Origin: Schistocerca nitens
Taxonomy: Eukaryota; Arthropoda; Insecta; Orthoptera; Acrididae
Length of the DNA: 64,000 nucleotides
Assembly (NCBI RefSeq): GCF_023898315.1
Contig: NC_064615.1
Location: 1,186,451,413-1,186,515,412 of the forward strand
Direction: 5' to 3'
The notes under the pieces were generated by a model. That model saw nothing but the letters and a program-made list of their open reading frames with translations, was not told the DNA's origin and did not search any database. Position numbers and translations under genes: made by a program. Shown here piece by piece: positions 1-10,480 of this stretch (positions within the stretch are counted from its first letter, which is position 1; the number at the start of each line of letters is the position of its first letter).

Positions 1-119
1 GCCGGCAGGACTAGGAGGAGCCTTGTGACCTGCCTCCAGCACCTTCTTGTCTTGTCAGAACAGTCAGTTTGAATCACCTGCACTGCCTACAATCAGTAGG
101 TCAGTGTGGAAAGTCAAGA

Positions 120-1740
120 ATGCCGAAACTAGGCAGATCCAAATCATCTCTGATTCATCACTTGTTAAAAGGATTTTCTGGTTTCGCTACAGACGGAAGA
201 GTTATTCACTGCAATGTGTACAGCAAAGACGTAAGTAAAATGTTGACCAATTATCTGCTACGCCCACTCACAGAACAGTGATTCCACTATTTTTTCCAAG
301 TTACCTTGGGCCAGACATATGTGAATGCAAAAATAGTGTTTCTAAACCCTTAATGTAGGTTAATTTTGCTAAGTAGATATTTTGCATAAATTCTTCCACA
401 AAGTATTTCTCTTTTCTTTTTGTTTTTAGGTATGTTCTGAACAGAGGTCACATTTAAGTCAGCATGTTGCAGCGGTTAAACACCAGGCAAATTTAAAAAA
501 ATAAATTAAAATTGAAACAAATATTTGTAACCAAACCAAATGCAACAAACAGAACTGAATTTAATCTTCAGCTATGTTGAGCCATTGTTGCAGCAAACAT
601 ACCATTCAAATCAGGTGAAAACAGCCAGATCCGAAGTTCTCCAGAAAAATACTGTCACAACATCATTGCATCAGAATCCACACTGAGAAAGAACTATTTA
701 GATTCTTTATATGAAAATACATTGAGCAAGATAAGGGAAGACACAGGCGATTCATACATGTGGCTCTCTGTCAAAGAGGCAACTGACAGACAAGGTCGAT
801 ATGTGAGTAATTTGACTGTTGGAAAGTCAGATCCTGAAACTAGCTCTGTACCTCACCTGATCTGCAGCAAGGAGCTAAAAAAGACTAACCAGGAAACAAA
901 TGCTCACTTTGTTAATAAAGCCCTCAAATTACATTTCCCCAACAGTCTAGATGAAAATAAATTACTTGTAATCTACGCTGCTGCAGCCGCATACATGATT
1001 GCTGCTGTCAAATTGTTGAAAGTATTTTACCCAGCCTTGCTCCATATCATATTTCTTGCCCATTCCATGAATCATGTAGCTGAGATAATAAGTCTCGAAT
1101 TTCCACATGTAAATAAGCTATTTCTGCCATCAAAAAGGTTTTTATTAAAGCACCTACAAGAATCCAGTTATTTCGAGAGGAACTTCCCAATGTACCACTT
1201 CCACCAGAACCCATACTTAATTGCTGGGGAACATGGCTACAGGCAGTGGAATATTACAGCAAGCATTTGGAAGACATTAAGAACCTTGTTCTTAAATTGT
1301 GGGAGGAGGCAGTGAGCATTACTTCAGCTAAAGATTTTCTAAAGGACCCAACAATTTCGAACAACATTGCATACATAAAATCACATTATGCATTTTGGTG
1401 CCTATTATTAAAGCTCTAGTGTGTTCAGGGAAACCAGAAAAAATCAACTTGGTCACCAGTTCTATTGGTATGAAAGTGAGAAACTAAAGACAGTGCAATT
1501 AAAAAAACAGGACTGACCACCATCTGCACAGTGGATGATATCTTATCAAGTAAATCAACAGAACATGAGTGTGCGGTCTGCGCCTAATACCATCATTTAA
1601 ATACACTCCGATGACATCTGTTGACGTGGAATGCTCATTCTTGGCATATAAGATGCTATTAACAGACAAGACATGCAGTTTCTCAATGGAAAATGTGGAG
1701 AAAGTGTTAGTTATTTACTGTGACTGTAATTATGGACATA
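120..1740 (+). pseudogene. hAT-family transposase-like gene, broken
   Basis: Reading from the ATG at 120 gives a short basic N-terminus followed by a BED-like zinc finger (CNVY where CxxC is expected, then SQHV and VKHQ supplying histidines). The finger is continuous only if 231-429 is removed as an intron. An in-frame stop follows at 508-510. Downstream, 722-1315 reads as the transposase core (TLSKIREDTGDSYMW, SVKEATD, GRYVSNLTVG, PHLICSKELKKTN). A frameshift near 1132 moves the reading to another frame (ELPNVPLPPEP, WGTWLQAVEYYSKH, up to about 1410). A C-terminal stretch at about 1600-1740 (MTSVDVECSF, ENVEKVLVIYC) matches the hAT dimerisation region. The order and motifs fit the hAT transposase-derived proteins common in arthropods. 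Several stops and a first zinc-finger Cys-to-Tyr change argue against a working protein. Family assignment is from memory of the motif set. Confidence 0.72.
231..429 (+). other. candidate GT-AG intron in the hAT-like gene
   Basis: The segment begins GTAAGT and ends TTTTTAG after a T-rich tract (tctcttttctttttgttttt region). Removing it joins the two halves of the BED-like finger in the same frame (SKD then VCSEQRSHLSQH). The 199-bp length and consensus ends fit an insect intron. An intron in place argues that this copy spread as DNA or is host DNA, not as a processed retrocopy. Confidence 0.6.
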
Positions 1741-2560
1741 GACAATAATATAATGTGGAATTTTGTCAATCTATTTATCTTCCTAGACAATAAAATGTCA
1801 CATTTAGGTCACCTATTTCCAGATTATTATAACCTATTTTTGTAAGTTATAGAACCTATTTTAGGTACCTAATTTAAGATTTTTCAGAACCTAAAAGTCT
1901 GAGGTCTAGTGATGACACTACTGAAATAGCGATGCACAAAATAAACTACTGTACGTTTAATTTTAAGATACCCAACATTCCGCACCCTATGATTACATAA
2001 CTGCAACTGTCAACAAACTGGATCTTTTGCAAATACAGTTCCACATGGTTAGGGTGTGAGCCAAGTTGGTCATCACTCAGTGTCGGAAAATTCTGTAAGT
2101 GTAAATATATAAAAGAATACAATGATGATATTATATTTTGAATAATATGGATTTTCAGGGTTATGCCTTTCAGCATTCAGATGAAAAGTGCTTTAAAAAT
2201 ATAGGCAATGAGTGGTTTCTATCACAAGAAGATTCATACACCACTTTGTTTACCGCAAGACCTGGGGTGTAGACGTAGCATAACAACTAGAACTGAAGAC
2301 AAGAATTTGTAGAGAGTACTATCTTCGTGACCATTTATTTATGCGATGTTGCTTTCGGTGCAGACTTGGACTCTGGCAGCTGGACACTGGCCAGGTTTTA
2401 TATCAGGGAGCTGCTGGTACCTACCACAGGATAGAGCTCATTCCTAAATTTAAGAGTTAAATATCCCCAGGTCTATGTGACACCCCGCTGTGTCTCCTAA
2501 AAGCACCCCACGACTTTACAGACAAGTGACACACATCCAGTTGCTTCTCTGATTACCTAA
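1741..2560. other. no gene recognised; AT-rich tail of hAT region
   Basis: I see no coding region with family features. The stretch around 1800-1900 repeats short phrases built on AACCTATTTT and ends near TCTAGTGATGAC. It may be the 3' untranslated or terminal part of the hAT element. I could not pair it with an inverted repeat at the left end of the window. Confidence 0.3.
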
Positions 2561-2564
2561 AACT

Positions 2565-2699
2565 TGTAAGTGTTCTTCCCATCCACTACAAGGTCATACA
2601 GAAAAAAATGGGGAATAACATACCACTTTCATTATTGTTCCATTTTTCTTAAATAATAGCAACCTACAAAAAGAGAATTATGGATTATTTACATAAATA
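2565..2699 (+). mobile_element. CR1/L2-like LINE reverse transcriptase scrap
   Basis: This short stretch (CTTCCCAT, AAAAATGGGGA, CATTATTGT, GAATTATGGATTATTTA) parallels the better preserved LINE at about 28975-29100, in the same order and orientation. There it reads as RT motifs around NFRPVSLLSSLSK and NRIMDYLN. It is a diverged fragment cut off by the RTE LINE that starts near 2700. Confidence 0.5.
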
Positions 2700-4692
2700 T
2701 CAATTGCCTTTGGTGAATGTGGCAAAGCAAAGGGTAAAGTGAAATACAAAGAAACCAGTTGGTGGAACGATAGAGTAAGAGATGCAATTAAAAAATGTAA
2801 TATAGCAAAGAAAAACATGGAGTTTGAAAAAAGAAATCAGAACCAAAGGCTGGTACCAAAAGATGAACACAAGGTGACAACACTGGAGAAGGAATACCGA
2901 CAAACGAAAGCCCAAGCAAAAGAAGTAAAGGAGAAGAGTTGGGAAATATTTGCCCAGAAGCTTGAGCAGGGTAGCAAAGGGAACCAAAAACTGCTCTATG
3001 GGTTTTTGAAAAGTAAAAGAACTGATAGAGAAGACATAAAAGCGATTGAAACAGAGGATGGGGATATTATCAGGGAGCTGGAAGGTATCAGAGGACAGAT
3101 GAAGACTTATTTTGAAATCTTACTGAGTGGGGAAGGTGCACAAGAAAGTGACACCGAAGTCTTTGAATTAGAGGAATAGCAGTATCCAATCTCTTGGTTA
3201 GAAACAGAGAATTCCCTGAAACATGAAAAGTGGGAAGGCGGCTGGAGTAGATGAGCTGACAGTGGATATGATTAAAGCCGCAGGAATCCATGGAATGCAA
3301 TGGTTACACTGGGTCCTTGGGGGTGATATGGAAGGAAAACAAAGTGCCGGATGAATAGAAAAAAGGAATCATAATACCATTGTTCAAGAAAGGTAGTAGA
3401 AAGAAATGGACCAACTACTGAGGAATCTCACTCTTATCACACTGCCTTAAGATAATGGAAAAGGTCGTAGAAAAAAGATTGTGGAAAATCTAGAACACCA
3501 ATTAGAGGAACAACAGTGTGAGTTCAGAAGTAATACGGTAACATTAGATCTCATTTTCTCCCTCTGTCAGTTAATGAAGAAATATTGGGATAAAGGAAAG
3601 GACTTGATAGCAGTATTTGTGGATTTGGAAAAAGCATATGACAGTGTACCACGGGATAAAAGATGGCAATGCTTGAGAAAACATAATGTTCCTGATTCAG
3701 TAATTAAAAAAGTCTAGATGCTGTACAATGGTTGTGATAGCCGTGTACAAGTAGGAGGTGGAAGATCAAAATGATTTAAGACAAAGAGAGTTGTTCAGCA
3801 AGGCAGTTCGCTCTTCCCTTTGCTCTTCATTACACTTATGGACACAATCATGAAAGAAATCAAGGATGAAGAAAATCAAGATCTCAACACTTTTGTTCTT
3901 GCCAATGACATCGCCATTTGGGGAGAGGCAGAAATGGAGGTTCAGAGGAGACTATATTACTGGAACACACAATTTAAGAAATTCAAGTTAACTGTGAATA
4001 GGAACAAGACAGTGGCAATGAAGAGGAGCAGGACACCCACACCTTGTCACATCATACTGGAGGGGGAGAAGGTTGAATGTGTGAAAAGCTTCAATTATCT
4101 GGGTAGCATCATATCATGTGATGGTAGTTCCAAACTAGAAGTCTTAAACAAAATAACGAAAGGATGTAGCTTCTTCCACCACGTATGAAATCTAATCTGG
4201 GACAAGGAAGTCCGTCAAAGAGCCAAACAGACCATGTATAAAACTTATCTCGTGCCAAACATGATGTATAGTCTAGAGGCCTATGTCATAAATAAGAGAG
4301 AAGAATGTCAAATACAAGCATGTGAAATGAAGTTCCATAGGTCAGCTCTACGAAAAACTAGGAGAGACCTGAGGGTGACATTGAGTACAGAGGAGAGAAT
4401 GAGTGCTTTGAGATTGAAGTAGTTCAACCATGTGAAGTGAATGCACCCGACTTGGACTCCACGCCAGTATTTGGAGATGGAGGTACCAGGAAGAAGACCA
4501 GTTGGGTGGCCTAGAAAGAAATGGACAGATCAGGTTAAGAAAGATCTCAAGAGGAGAGGAGTAACATGGGATGTAGTGGAGAGGGAAAAGCTATACCAGG
4601 ACAGAAACCAATGGATGCATATCGTTCACAAAGTACCTACACGGCTCGCTGGAAGGAAATCCTTACGATGATGATGATGATGATGATGATCA
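2700..4692 (+). mobile_element. RTE-type LINE, 5'-truncated
   Basis: A 2-kb LINE lacks its endonuclease but retains the linker, reverse transcriptase and C-terminal region. It ends in a GAT trinucleotide tail (about 4670-4690), the kind of 3' end RTE-clade elements carry in place of poly(A). The 5' edge near 2700 abuts a CR1-like scrap. I found no convincing target-site duplication. Multiple stops make it inactive. Confidence 0.75.
2739..4671 (+). pseudogene. RTE-like ORF2 reverse transcriptase remnant
   Basis: The pieces read in order. The first is 2739-3179, a linker opening with SWWNDRVRDAIKK and rich in Lys/Glu, with WEIFAQKLEQ and a typical YFEILLSG end. The next is 3481-3717, the RT fingers/palm (FRSN...LDLIFSLCQLM, LIAVFVDLEKAYDSVPRDK). 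Then comes 3820-4188, the palm catalytic region, where the expected F/Y-A-D-D is degraded to LANDIAIWGE, and thumb (SFNYLGSIIS). The last is 4234-4671, the C-terminal region ending in GRRPVGWPRKKWTDQVKKDL and EREKLYQDRNQW. At least three stops and two frameshifts break the chain. The degraded catalytic aspartate shows it cannot act as a polymerase. The clade call rests on the C-terminal motif and the trinucleotide tail. Confidence 0.72.
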
Positions 4693-5510
4693 CCAATTCA
4701 GCAATTCAGTAAAATTCTGTGTAGAAGACCAGTTGAAAAGTGAACAGAAGTCTTCAAACCACTAATGCATCTGTAAACCTATTCCATATGCTTGTACAGT
4801 CATTAATAGCCCATAAGGCACTGTGTCAAATGCTTTCCAGAAATCTAGGAATGTAGAATCTGCCTGTTGTCCTTCATCCATAGTTTGCAGTATATCGTGT
4901 GAGACAAGGCAAGCTGAGTATGGCACGAGGGGTGATGTCTAAAACCAAGATGATTTGTGGACATAAGCTTCTCAGTCTCAAGACAATTTATCATATTTGA
5001 ACTGAGAATATGTTCAAGGATTCTGCAGCAAACCAGTGTTAGTTATGTTGGTGTGTGATTTTGCAGGTCAGTTCTTCTGCCCTACTTATACACAGGAGTC
5101 ACCAGCATCTGTCTCCAGTGGCTTGGGATGGCGCACTGGGCAAGAGATTTGCAATAAAAGCAAACTGAGTAAGGGGCCACTGCTGCAGAGTACTCCTTGA
5201 AAAACGGAAGTGGGATTCCATCCGGACCTGGTGACTTTATTTGTTTTCAACTCCTTCAGTTGTTTCTCTATGTCACGGATGCTTATTACTATGCCATACA
5301 TATGGGAGTCTGTTCAAAGGTCAGACAACAGTATGTTTGTACAATTCTCCTGAATGAACGACTTCTTTAATCTGAGATTTAAAACTTTGCCTTTCGTTTT
5401 GGTATCTTCAACTGCCACACCAGACTGGTCAAAAGTGACTGGATGTAAGCATTAGCGATTTTACATAGGATGAGAATTTTCTTAGTTATCTGCCAGATCT
5501 TTTGCTATGA
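4693..5510 (-). pseudogene. CR1/L2-type LINE reverse transcriptase, N-terminal part
   Basis: On the minus strand 5301-5086 reads ISIRDIEKQLKELKTNKVT then a GWNPTSVFQGVL motif, the usual entry to the RT domain (here R-S-G replaces G-P-D-G). With frameshifts it continues through an RT motif 2 stretch (about 5085-4960) and a palm strand ending in DFWKAFDTVPYGLL (about 4840-4800). It is truncated at 4693 by the end of the RTE LINE. Orientation, clade and order suggest it is the downstream half of the LINE whose ORF1 and endonuclease lie at 8924-10480, separated by later insertions. Confidence 0.62.
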
Positions 5511-5514
5511 TATG

Positions 5515-5769
5515 CAACTCTCCTCTTCTCCTCTGAATGCGAAGATATTTTGTTGATGCCGACCTACATAGGGAGAAATGATCACCGTGATAAAATATGG
5601 GAAATCAATAATGGTATGGAAAGATATAAGTGTTTGTTCTTTCCGCGTGCTATACGAGATTGGAATAATAGAGTATTGTGAAGGTGGTTCAGTGAATCCT
5701 CTGCCAGGCACTCAAATGTGATTTGCAGAGTATATTTGTAGATGTATATGTAAAGTGTGGCAGTGACAG
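5515..5769 (+). mobile_element. 3' tail of an L2/CR1-type LINE, plus strand
   Basis: The plus strand reads in shifting frames through stretches typical of the last part of arthropod L2-type ORF2 (SVCSFRVLYE, then a GGSVNPLPGTQ-like phrase and ICRCICK). It runs directly into the Penelope element at 5770, and both sit between two minus-strand LINE halves. The two may have arrived in separate events. I find no duplication flanking them. Confidence 0.45.
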
Positions 5770-6310
5770 TGAACGATGTATAGAACATGAAAGATACACC
5801 CGCCTGCGGCAACCGTCAAAATCGGCAGTAGCAGAGCACTGTATTTCATTGGGACATTCCATGGAATACAATGGAACAAAAATTTTAGCCCCGGTTTCCG
5901 GTTTTTGGGATTCCGTAATCAAGGAATCAGTGGAAATACGTCTTGCCAATAATCTTATAAATCGTGACAATGGCTTTCAACTGGATAAAAATTGGAATCC
6001 TGTTATTAAAATTATACAATCACAGTGGAATCGACAGTGTCATTCGTTACTCAATGACTAGATGAACCTTTATTTTCACCATCGAGGGCAGCACGTACAA
6101 CTCGGCTATGCTGCGCATGTCAACACCTGACGCATGCGCTGTAGGATGCCAGTACATTTCGCATGCGCGAGACTTGGCATAAATACCGCGACTGCACCTG
6201 GGCTCTTCAGTAGTTGTGTACTCACCTGATGATGGCCGGACGTCTCTGGGCCGAAATATCGTGGCAGAATGTCGACGGGATCCGGCTGCATACCCGGAAA
6301 TTATTAGAAG
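5770..6310 (+). repeat. upstream pLTR of Penelope-like element 1
   Basis: A direct 541-bp copy of 8383-8923 with only scattered substitutions. It contains the C-terminal part of the GIY-YIG domain (ERCIEHERYTRL to NDRNG-like NWNPVIKIIQSQW), the 3' untranslated region and a hammerhead-like core. The open reading frame through 5723-6061 begins in flanking LINE sequence, so its first 16 or so residues are not Penelope. Confidence 0.87.
6214..6277 (+). ncRNA. candidate hammerhead ribozyme, upstream copy
   Basis: CTGATGA at 6226-6232 is followed by a GGCC stem (6234-6237), a loop, GGCC (6249-6252), then GAAA (6253-6256) and TATC (6257-6260). CAC before the core can pair with GTG after the TATC cleavage site, and GTTG (6214-6217) with CGAC (6274-6277), giving an interrupted stem I. 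Stem III would be minimal and self-complementary (ATAT), as described for Penelope hammerheads thought to work as dimers. One unpaired T at 6233 departs from the textbook core. Not folded by computation. Confidence 0.5.
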
Positions 6311-8674
6311 AAGAAATACGCCGGGAAAATTTCAGAAGTCACATCAAATACCTTTACGGGGAGGATATGGTTCAGGATATCCACGTACTGGATAAATTAC
6401 GTGAGAAAAGAGCCAGGTTGCTGTGTTCACTAAATTTTTTACTGAAATGTAGAGACAATAACTTGATTCCAACTTTCGCCAGAGTTGTTCATTTTATTAA
6501 CAGTGTGGCCACCAACAATATAAAACGCAAGGCGAGTCTGGCTTTAGTAAGAGAACGAATCCGTTTTACGCGTCGTGAGTTAGATGCTGTCGCCAGGAAT
6601 TTATATTATTTACATCTGAAGATTGCAGCAAGATGTTCTTGAATTAGTTGGGACTGGATTGACGGTGTATCCTGGGCCAAGGCAGACTGGGCTCACAGGG
6701 ACAGTACGAACAGGCAAAGTGCGAAGTTTAGCCAACTCGTAACACGAAAGCCGCAAGAAGCTATCTCTGGACGATCCGTGGTGAACCTCACGGAGAAATC
6801 TTTTGACGATGTCAGTGCTTGCGAAAGGTTTAAACTTCGCTCCTACACCTGCCTCACTGCCTTTAACGGATTTCATCAGTCCCATTGAGGAAGCCATTAG
6901 ACGTCTCCCTGTGGATTCTGCAGACGAAATTCGACGTGAATCATGCCGAACGTTGTTGAAATGTGCGCCACAACGGAGTAACATCTCGCCAGCTGAAAGA
7001 GCTGCTCTCCGCAGCCTGAGAGAAGATACTAGCACAGTCGTACTGCCTGCGGATAAGGGTAACGCCACAGTTCTTCTGACAAGAGAAGCCTACAACGAGA
7101 AGATATATTGTCAGCTAAATGCTTCTACGTACCATAGAATTGAAAAGGACCCAACAAGCCGAATATCAAGGAAAACTGCTACCCTTTTGAACGACTGTTC
7201 TCTACCTGAACAAGTTATCAAGAGATTGAGACCACACAATGCAGTACCACCAAGACTTTACGGTCTTCCGAAGATACACAAGGATGGTGCCCCACTACGA
7301 TTAATAGTGAGTAATATTGGTGCTGCAACCTATTCTACAGCAAAATATCTGGCCTCATTACTAAAGCCGTATGTGGGTAAGTGATGCCACCATATACTTA
7401 ATTCCGAGGATTTTGTGAGTCGCCTGAAGGAATTTAAGCTTAGCAGCTCGGATTTATTAGTCAGCTTTGATGTGGTCTCACTTTTTACCAAAGTGCCTTT
7501 AATGGAATCATTACATCTTATTGGTAACTTATTCAGTGCAGAAATGACTGCCTTGTTTGAACATATACTCTCCTCAACGTACTTTTTATTCAATGACGAA
7601 TTCTTTGAACAAACAGACGGCGTCGCCATGGGGAGCCCTTTGTCGCCTGTAGTAGCTAATCTCTTTATGGAGGACTTTGAGGAGAACGCACTTGAGTCTG
7701 CTGTTTTAAAGCCTACGGTCTTCTGGTGGTACGTAGATGATACTTTTGTTGTATGGCCTCATGGCAGCCAGGAACTGGAGAAATTCCTTCATCACTTAAA
7801 CTCATTACATGAGAACATCAAATTTACGATGGAGATTGAAAAAGGGGGCACTTTACCATTTCTAGACGTGCTAGTACGCCGTAAAAATGATGGGTCATTA
7901 GGACATTCTGTGTACAGGAAACCGACTCACACAGATCTGTATCTCCAGGCATCAAGCTGCCATCACCCAGCACAAACAGCCGGTGTTCTCAGTACCTTAA
8001 TACATCGAGCGCATATAATATCGGATGATGAAAACCTCCACGCAGAATTAGAACACTTGGAGAAGGTTTTCAAAGAGAATGGCTACACTTCTCGCCAAAT
8101 AAGGAAGGCCATGCGCAACTATCATAACAAGAAGCAACGCACTGAGGACGCTGATGACAACTTTAAATCAACTGCGTTCCTTCCATACGCCGGGAATGTG
8201 TTGTCGAAAATAGGCCGATTACTGAAGAAAAATAAAATAAAGGTTATCTTCCGTCCACCAGCAAAGAACCGAGCCCTGGTTGGATCCGTTAAAGACGATT
8301 TACAACTGAAGAAAGCAGGCGTCTACAAAATTCCCTGTGAATGTGGCTCTGCATATATTGGCCAGACGACAAGAACTGTCCATGAACGATGTATAGAACA
8401 TGAAAGATACACCCGTCTGCGGCAGCCGTCAAAATCGGCAGTAGCAGAGCACTGTATTTCATTGGGACATTCCATGGAATACAATGGAACAAAAATTTTA
8501 GCCCCGGTTTCCGGTTTTTGGGATTCCGTAATCAAGGAATCAGTGGAAATACGTCTTGCCAATAATCTTATAAATCGTGACAACGGCTTTCAACTGGATA
8601 AAAATTGGAATCCTGTTATTAAAATTATACAATCACAGTGGAATCGACAGTGTCATTCGATACTCAATGACTAG
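6214..8674 (+). pseudogene. Penelope-like RT / GIY-YIG polyprotein, two lesions
   Basis: N-terminal segment: 6214-6642 (basic, helical). There is then a frame change around 6640-6800. Main frame: 6803-8674, broken once by TGA at 7382-7384; downstream sequence stays in the same frame. Visible Penelope motifs: LPADKGNATV (about 7043), PPRLYGLPKIHK (about 7249), LVSFDVVSLFTKVP, DGVAMGSPLSPVVANLFME, WYVDDTFVVW carrying the catalytic aspartates (about 7730), LPFLDVLVRR and YRKPTHTDLYL. The C-terminal GIY-YIG endonuclease starts at GVYKIPCECGSAYIGQTTR (about 8317). All catalytic residues look intact, so only the upstream frameshift and one nonsense codon stop it from coding. The product would copy its own RNA primed at chromosome nicks or ends. 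Confidence 0.85.
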
Positions 8675-8923
8675 ATGAACCTTTATTTTCACCATCGAGG
8701 GCAGCACGTACAACTCGGCTATGCTGCGCATGTCAACACCTGACGCATGCGCTGTAGGATGCCAGTACATTTCGCATGCGCGAGACTTGGCATAAATACC
8801 GCGACTGCACCTGGGCTCTTCAGTAGTTGTGTACACACCTGATGATGGCCGGACGTCTCTGGGCCGAAATATCGTGGCAGAATGTCGACGGGATCCGGCT
8901 GCATACCCGGAAATTATTAGAAG
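8383..8923 (+). repeat. downstream pLTR of Penelope-like element 1
   Basis: The source copy of the 541-bp direct repeat: GIY-YIG C-terminus, stop at 8672-8674, then about 250 bp of 3' untranslated sequence with palindromic GCATGCGC motifs and the second hammerhead-like core. The element ends at ATTATTAGAAG, after which minus-strand LINE sequence resumes. Confidence 0.87.
8827..8890 (+). ncRNA. candidate hammerhead ribozyme, downstream copy
   Basis: Same core as at 6226 (offset 2613): CTGATGA 8839-8845, GAAA 8866-8869, cleavage triplet in TATC. The base before the core differs (ACAC instead of CTCAC), leaving the three CAC/GTG pairs intact. Two copies would let a transcript be cut at both ends into a unit-length RNA. 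Confidence 0.5.
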
Positions 8924-9460
8924 ACCTACAATCTGCTTGAACTCTGCCCGTAATTCCTCTACGTCAATCTTACTGGAACTAAGTGATGTCAATTCACTGT
9001 CTAAGTGAGATGCTAATAACTGCATATCTGCTCTTTCAAACAAATACACCCTCCTAGCCAAAGACTGATTTATTAACTTATGCAACTATAGTTGCTATAA
9101 TGACTTCATGATCGCTAATCCCCACTTCTATACTGACGCTGTCGATAAGATCCCGCATATTTGTAGCTAAAAGATCTAACATATTTCCATTGTGTGTGGG
9201 CTTGTGAACTAGCTGCTCAAGACAGTTTTCAGAACATGTGGTGAAAAGTACTTTGCATGACTGTCTTTCTGTACCCGCATATTGAATCCAAAAACATCGC
9301 AGTCAATACTCGGTTGGTTAAAGTTGCCTCCAACCAGTAAACATGAAGTGAGTATTAACCCGTTACTGACCATAGACATTTTTTGAATGACCCTAATCAG
9401 GTGGCCGGGTAAAAACATCCAAGAATTAACTTGGCAACCAGATAACTTCACTGTTACTCA
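8924..9460 (-). pseudogene. CR1/L2-type LINE endonuclease (EEP) fragment
   Basis: Minus-strand reading from 9451 gives LLVGGNFNQPSIDCDV, the GGDFN-x-P catalytic motif of apurinic-type LINE endonucleases (first D changed to N). In a shifted frame it continues to LLATNMRDLIDSVSIEVGISDHEVI at about 9175-9095; GISDHE carries the catalytic SDH triad, intact. The linker up to 8924 (KIDVEELRAEFKQIV) is cut by the Penelope element. It is followed in the LINE order by the RT fragment at 4693-5510. Confidence 0.7.
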
Positions 9461-9790
9461 ACTATGACCTAAATAGATATAGTATTTTTGTCAACTGCAA
9501 TAAACACTGCCGCTTCTATGGTCTCTAATCTGTGTTGCCAATACACATTCCATGACTTGCTAAATCTTTCAGAGCTTTCCACTTCAGATTTTACCCAGCT
9601 GTCGGTCTCCTGGGTAATCTGAGTGTGAGAACTTTCCTGGAGGGCAGTAAATTAGGGAACTTTGTTACAAATACTTTGATAATTTACTGATAAAATTTTG
9701 ACAGTTGATGTGCTTTATTGTGAGCACGGTTTGACTTCCCTTGCTGTGTAATGACTGGCAAGCATTCATCAGAGTACCTCCAATAAACGC

Positions 9791-10480
9791 CTAGCCTAAA
9801 AAACCCTGATGTGCATTCCACAAGTACTCTATTACCCGAGTAGCTGCTTCCTTTGTGTAGTGCACCCCTGATCTGTTAAGTGGAGCCCTACAAATCCTCA
9901 ACCTATAATGCAGGTCTAGAAACATGTAGCCAAGACTATCAACTCTTGGAACAATGCTGCTCATTGTGAAGTCTGCTTGCACCCCAATCTTGAGGCCAGA
10001 AGCCTACGCCACACTCACGATGCTGTCTGTATGAACTAAGGACGGCCTCAGTACCAATGCGACAGGCCTCGTTGGCGCCGATGTGAGCCATAATGTGCAG
10101 ACGACTGCACGCTACTCTCTCGGTAGCAGCAGACAGGGCCACCTCCATATCTCAGATGAGGCTTCCTGGCATACATACGGAGGACACATTGGCTTTCTGT
10201 ACAGCCCTAAATGCTATTTGGCTAAGGGTTTCCACAGCACACATAACGTTGGAGCTCCCGATAGCTAGCAAACCACTGCCTACATGTAGCTGTTCGGCCC
10301 CCGCTGAAGGCGTGGACAACTGTCCACTCCAGACATCCAGTATCCACATTGACCCTCTGCTTTGAAAGATGCAAATGCATCACCACCCACCACTCACTCT
10401 GCTGTTAGAGCCTCGGGTGCACTAGAAGGTGCCTCAATAGTAAAAGCTGTGGGTGAAACAAGCGACATGTGTCTCGTGCA
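9791..10480 (-). pseudogene. LINE ORF1 with SGNH-hydrolase-like domain
   Basis: Minus-strand pieces 10349-10152, 10148-9939 and 9982-9791 give, in order, LLAIGSSNVM (block I, G-D/S-S-N), SVCMPGSLI, LHIMAHIGANEACRIGTEA (block III, G-x-N-E) and LNRSGVHYTKEAATRVIEYL (block V, with the catalytic His). This is the SGNH/GDSL esterase-like domain found in ORF1 of CR1-type LINEs, where it is thought to help RNP or membrane interactions. It is broken by at least two frame changes and stops. It lies directly upstream of the endonuclease at 8924-9460. Confidence 0.65.

Larger units (their letters stand above)
5770..8923 (+). mobile_element. Penelope-like element 1, direct terminal repeats
   Basis: A 3154-bp element has a single long reading frame for reverse transcriptase plus GIY-YIG endonuclease, flanked by two direct copies of its 3' end (5770-6310 and 8383-8923, offset exactly 2613). 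Penelope-like elements commonly carry such partial duplications (pLTRs), and the left copy starts inside the endonuclease coding part. No target-site duplication is visible at 5769/8924, so the 5' end is probably truncated or the flanks have changed. The coding frame has two defects. Confidence 0.88.

Noticed and set aside
5723-6061. Independent small GIY-YIG gene
   Set aside because: It is the upstream partial terminal repeat of Penelope element 1; its first residues come from LINE flank.
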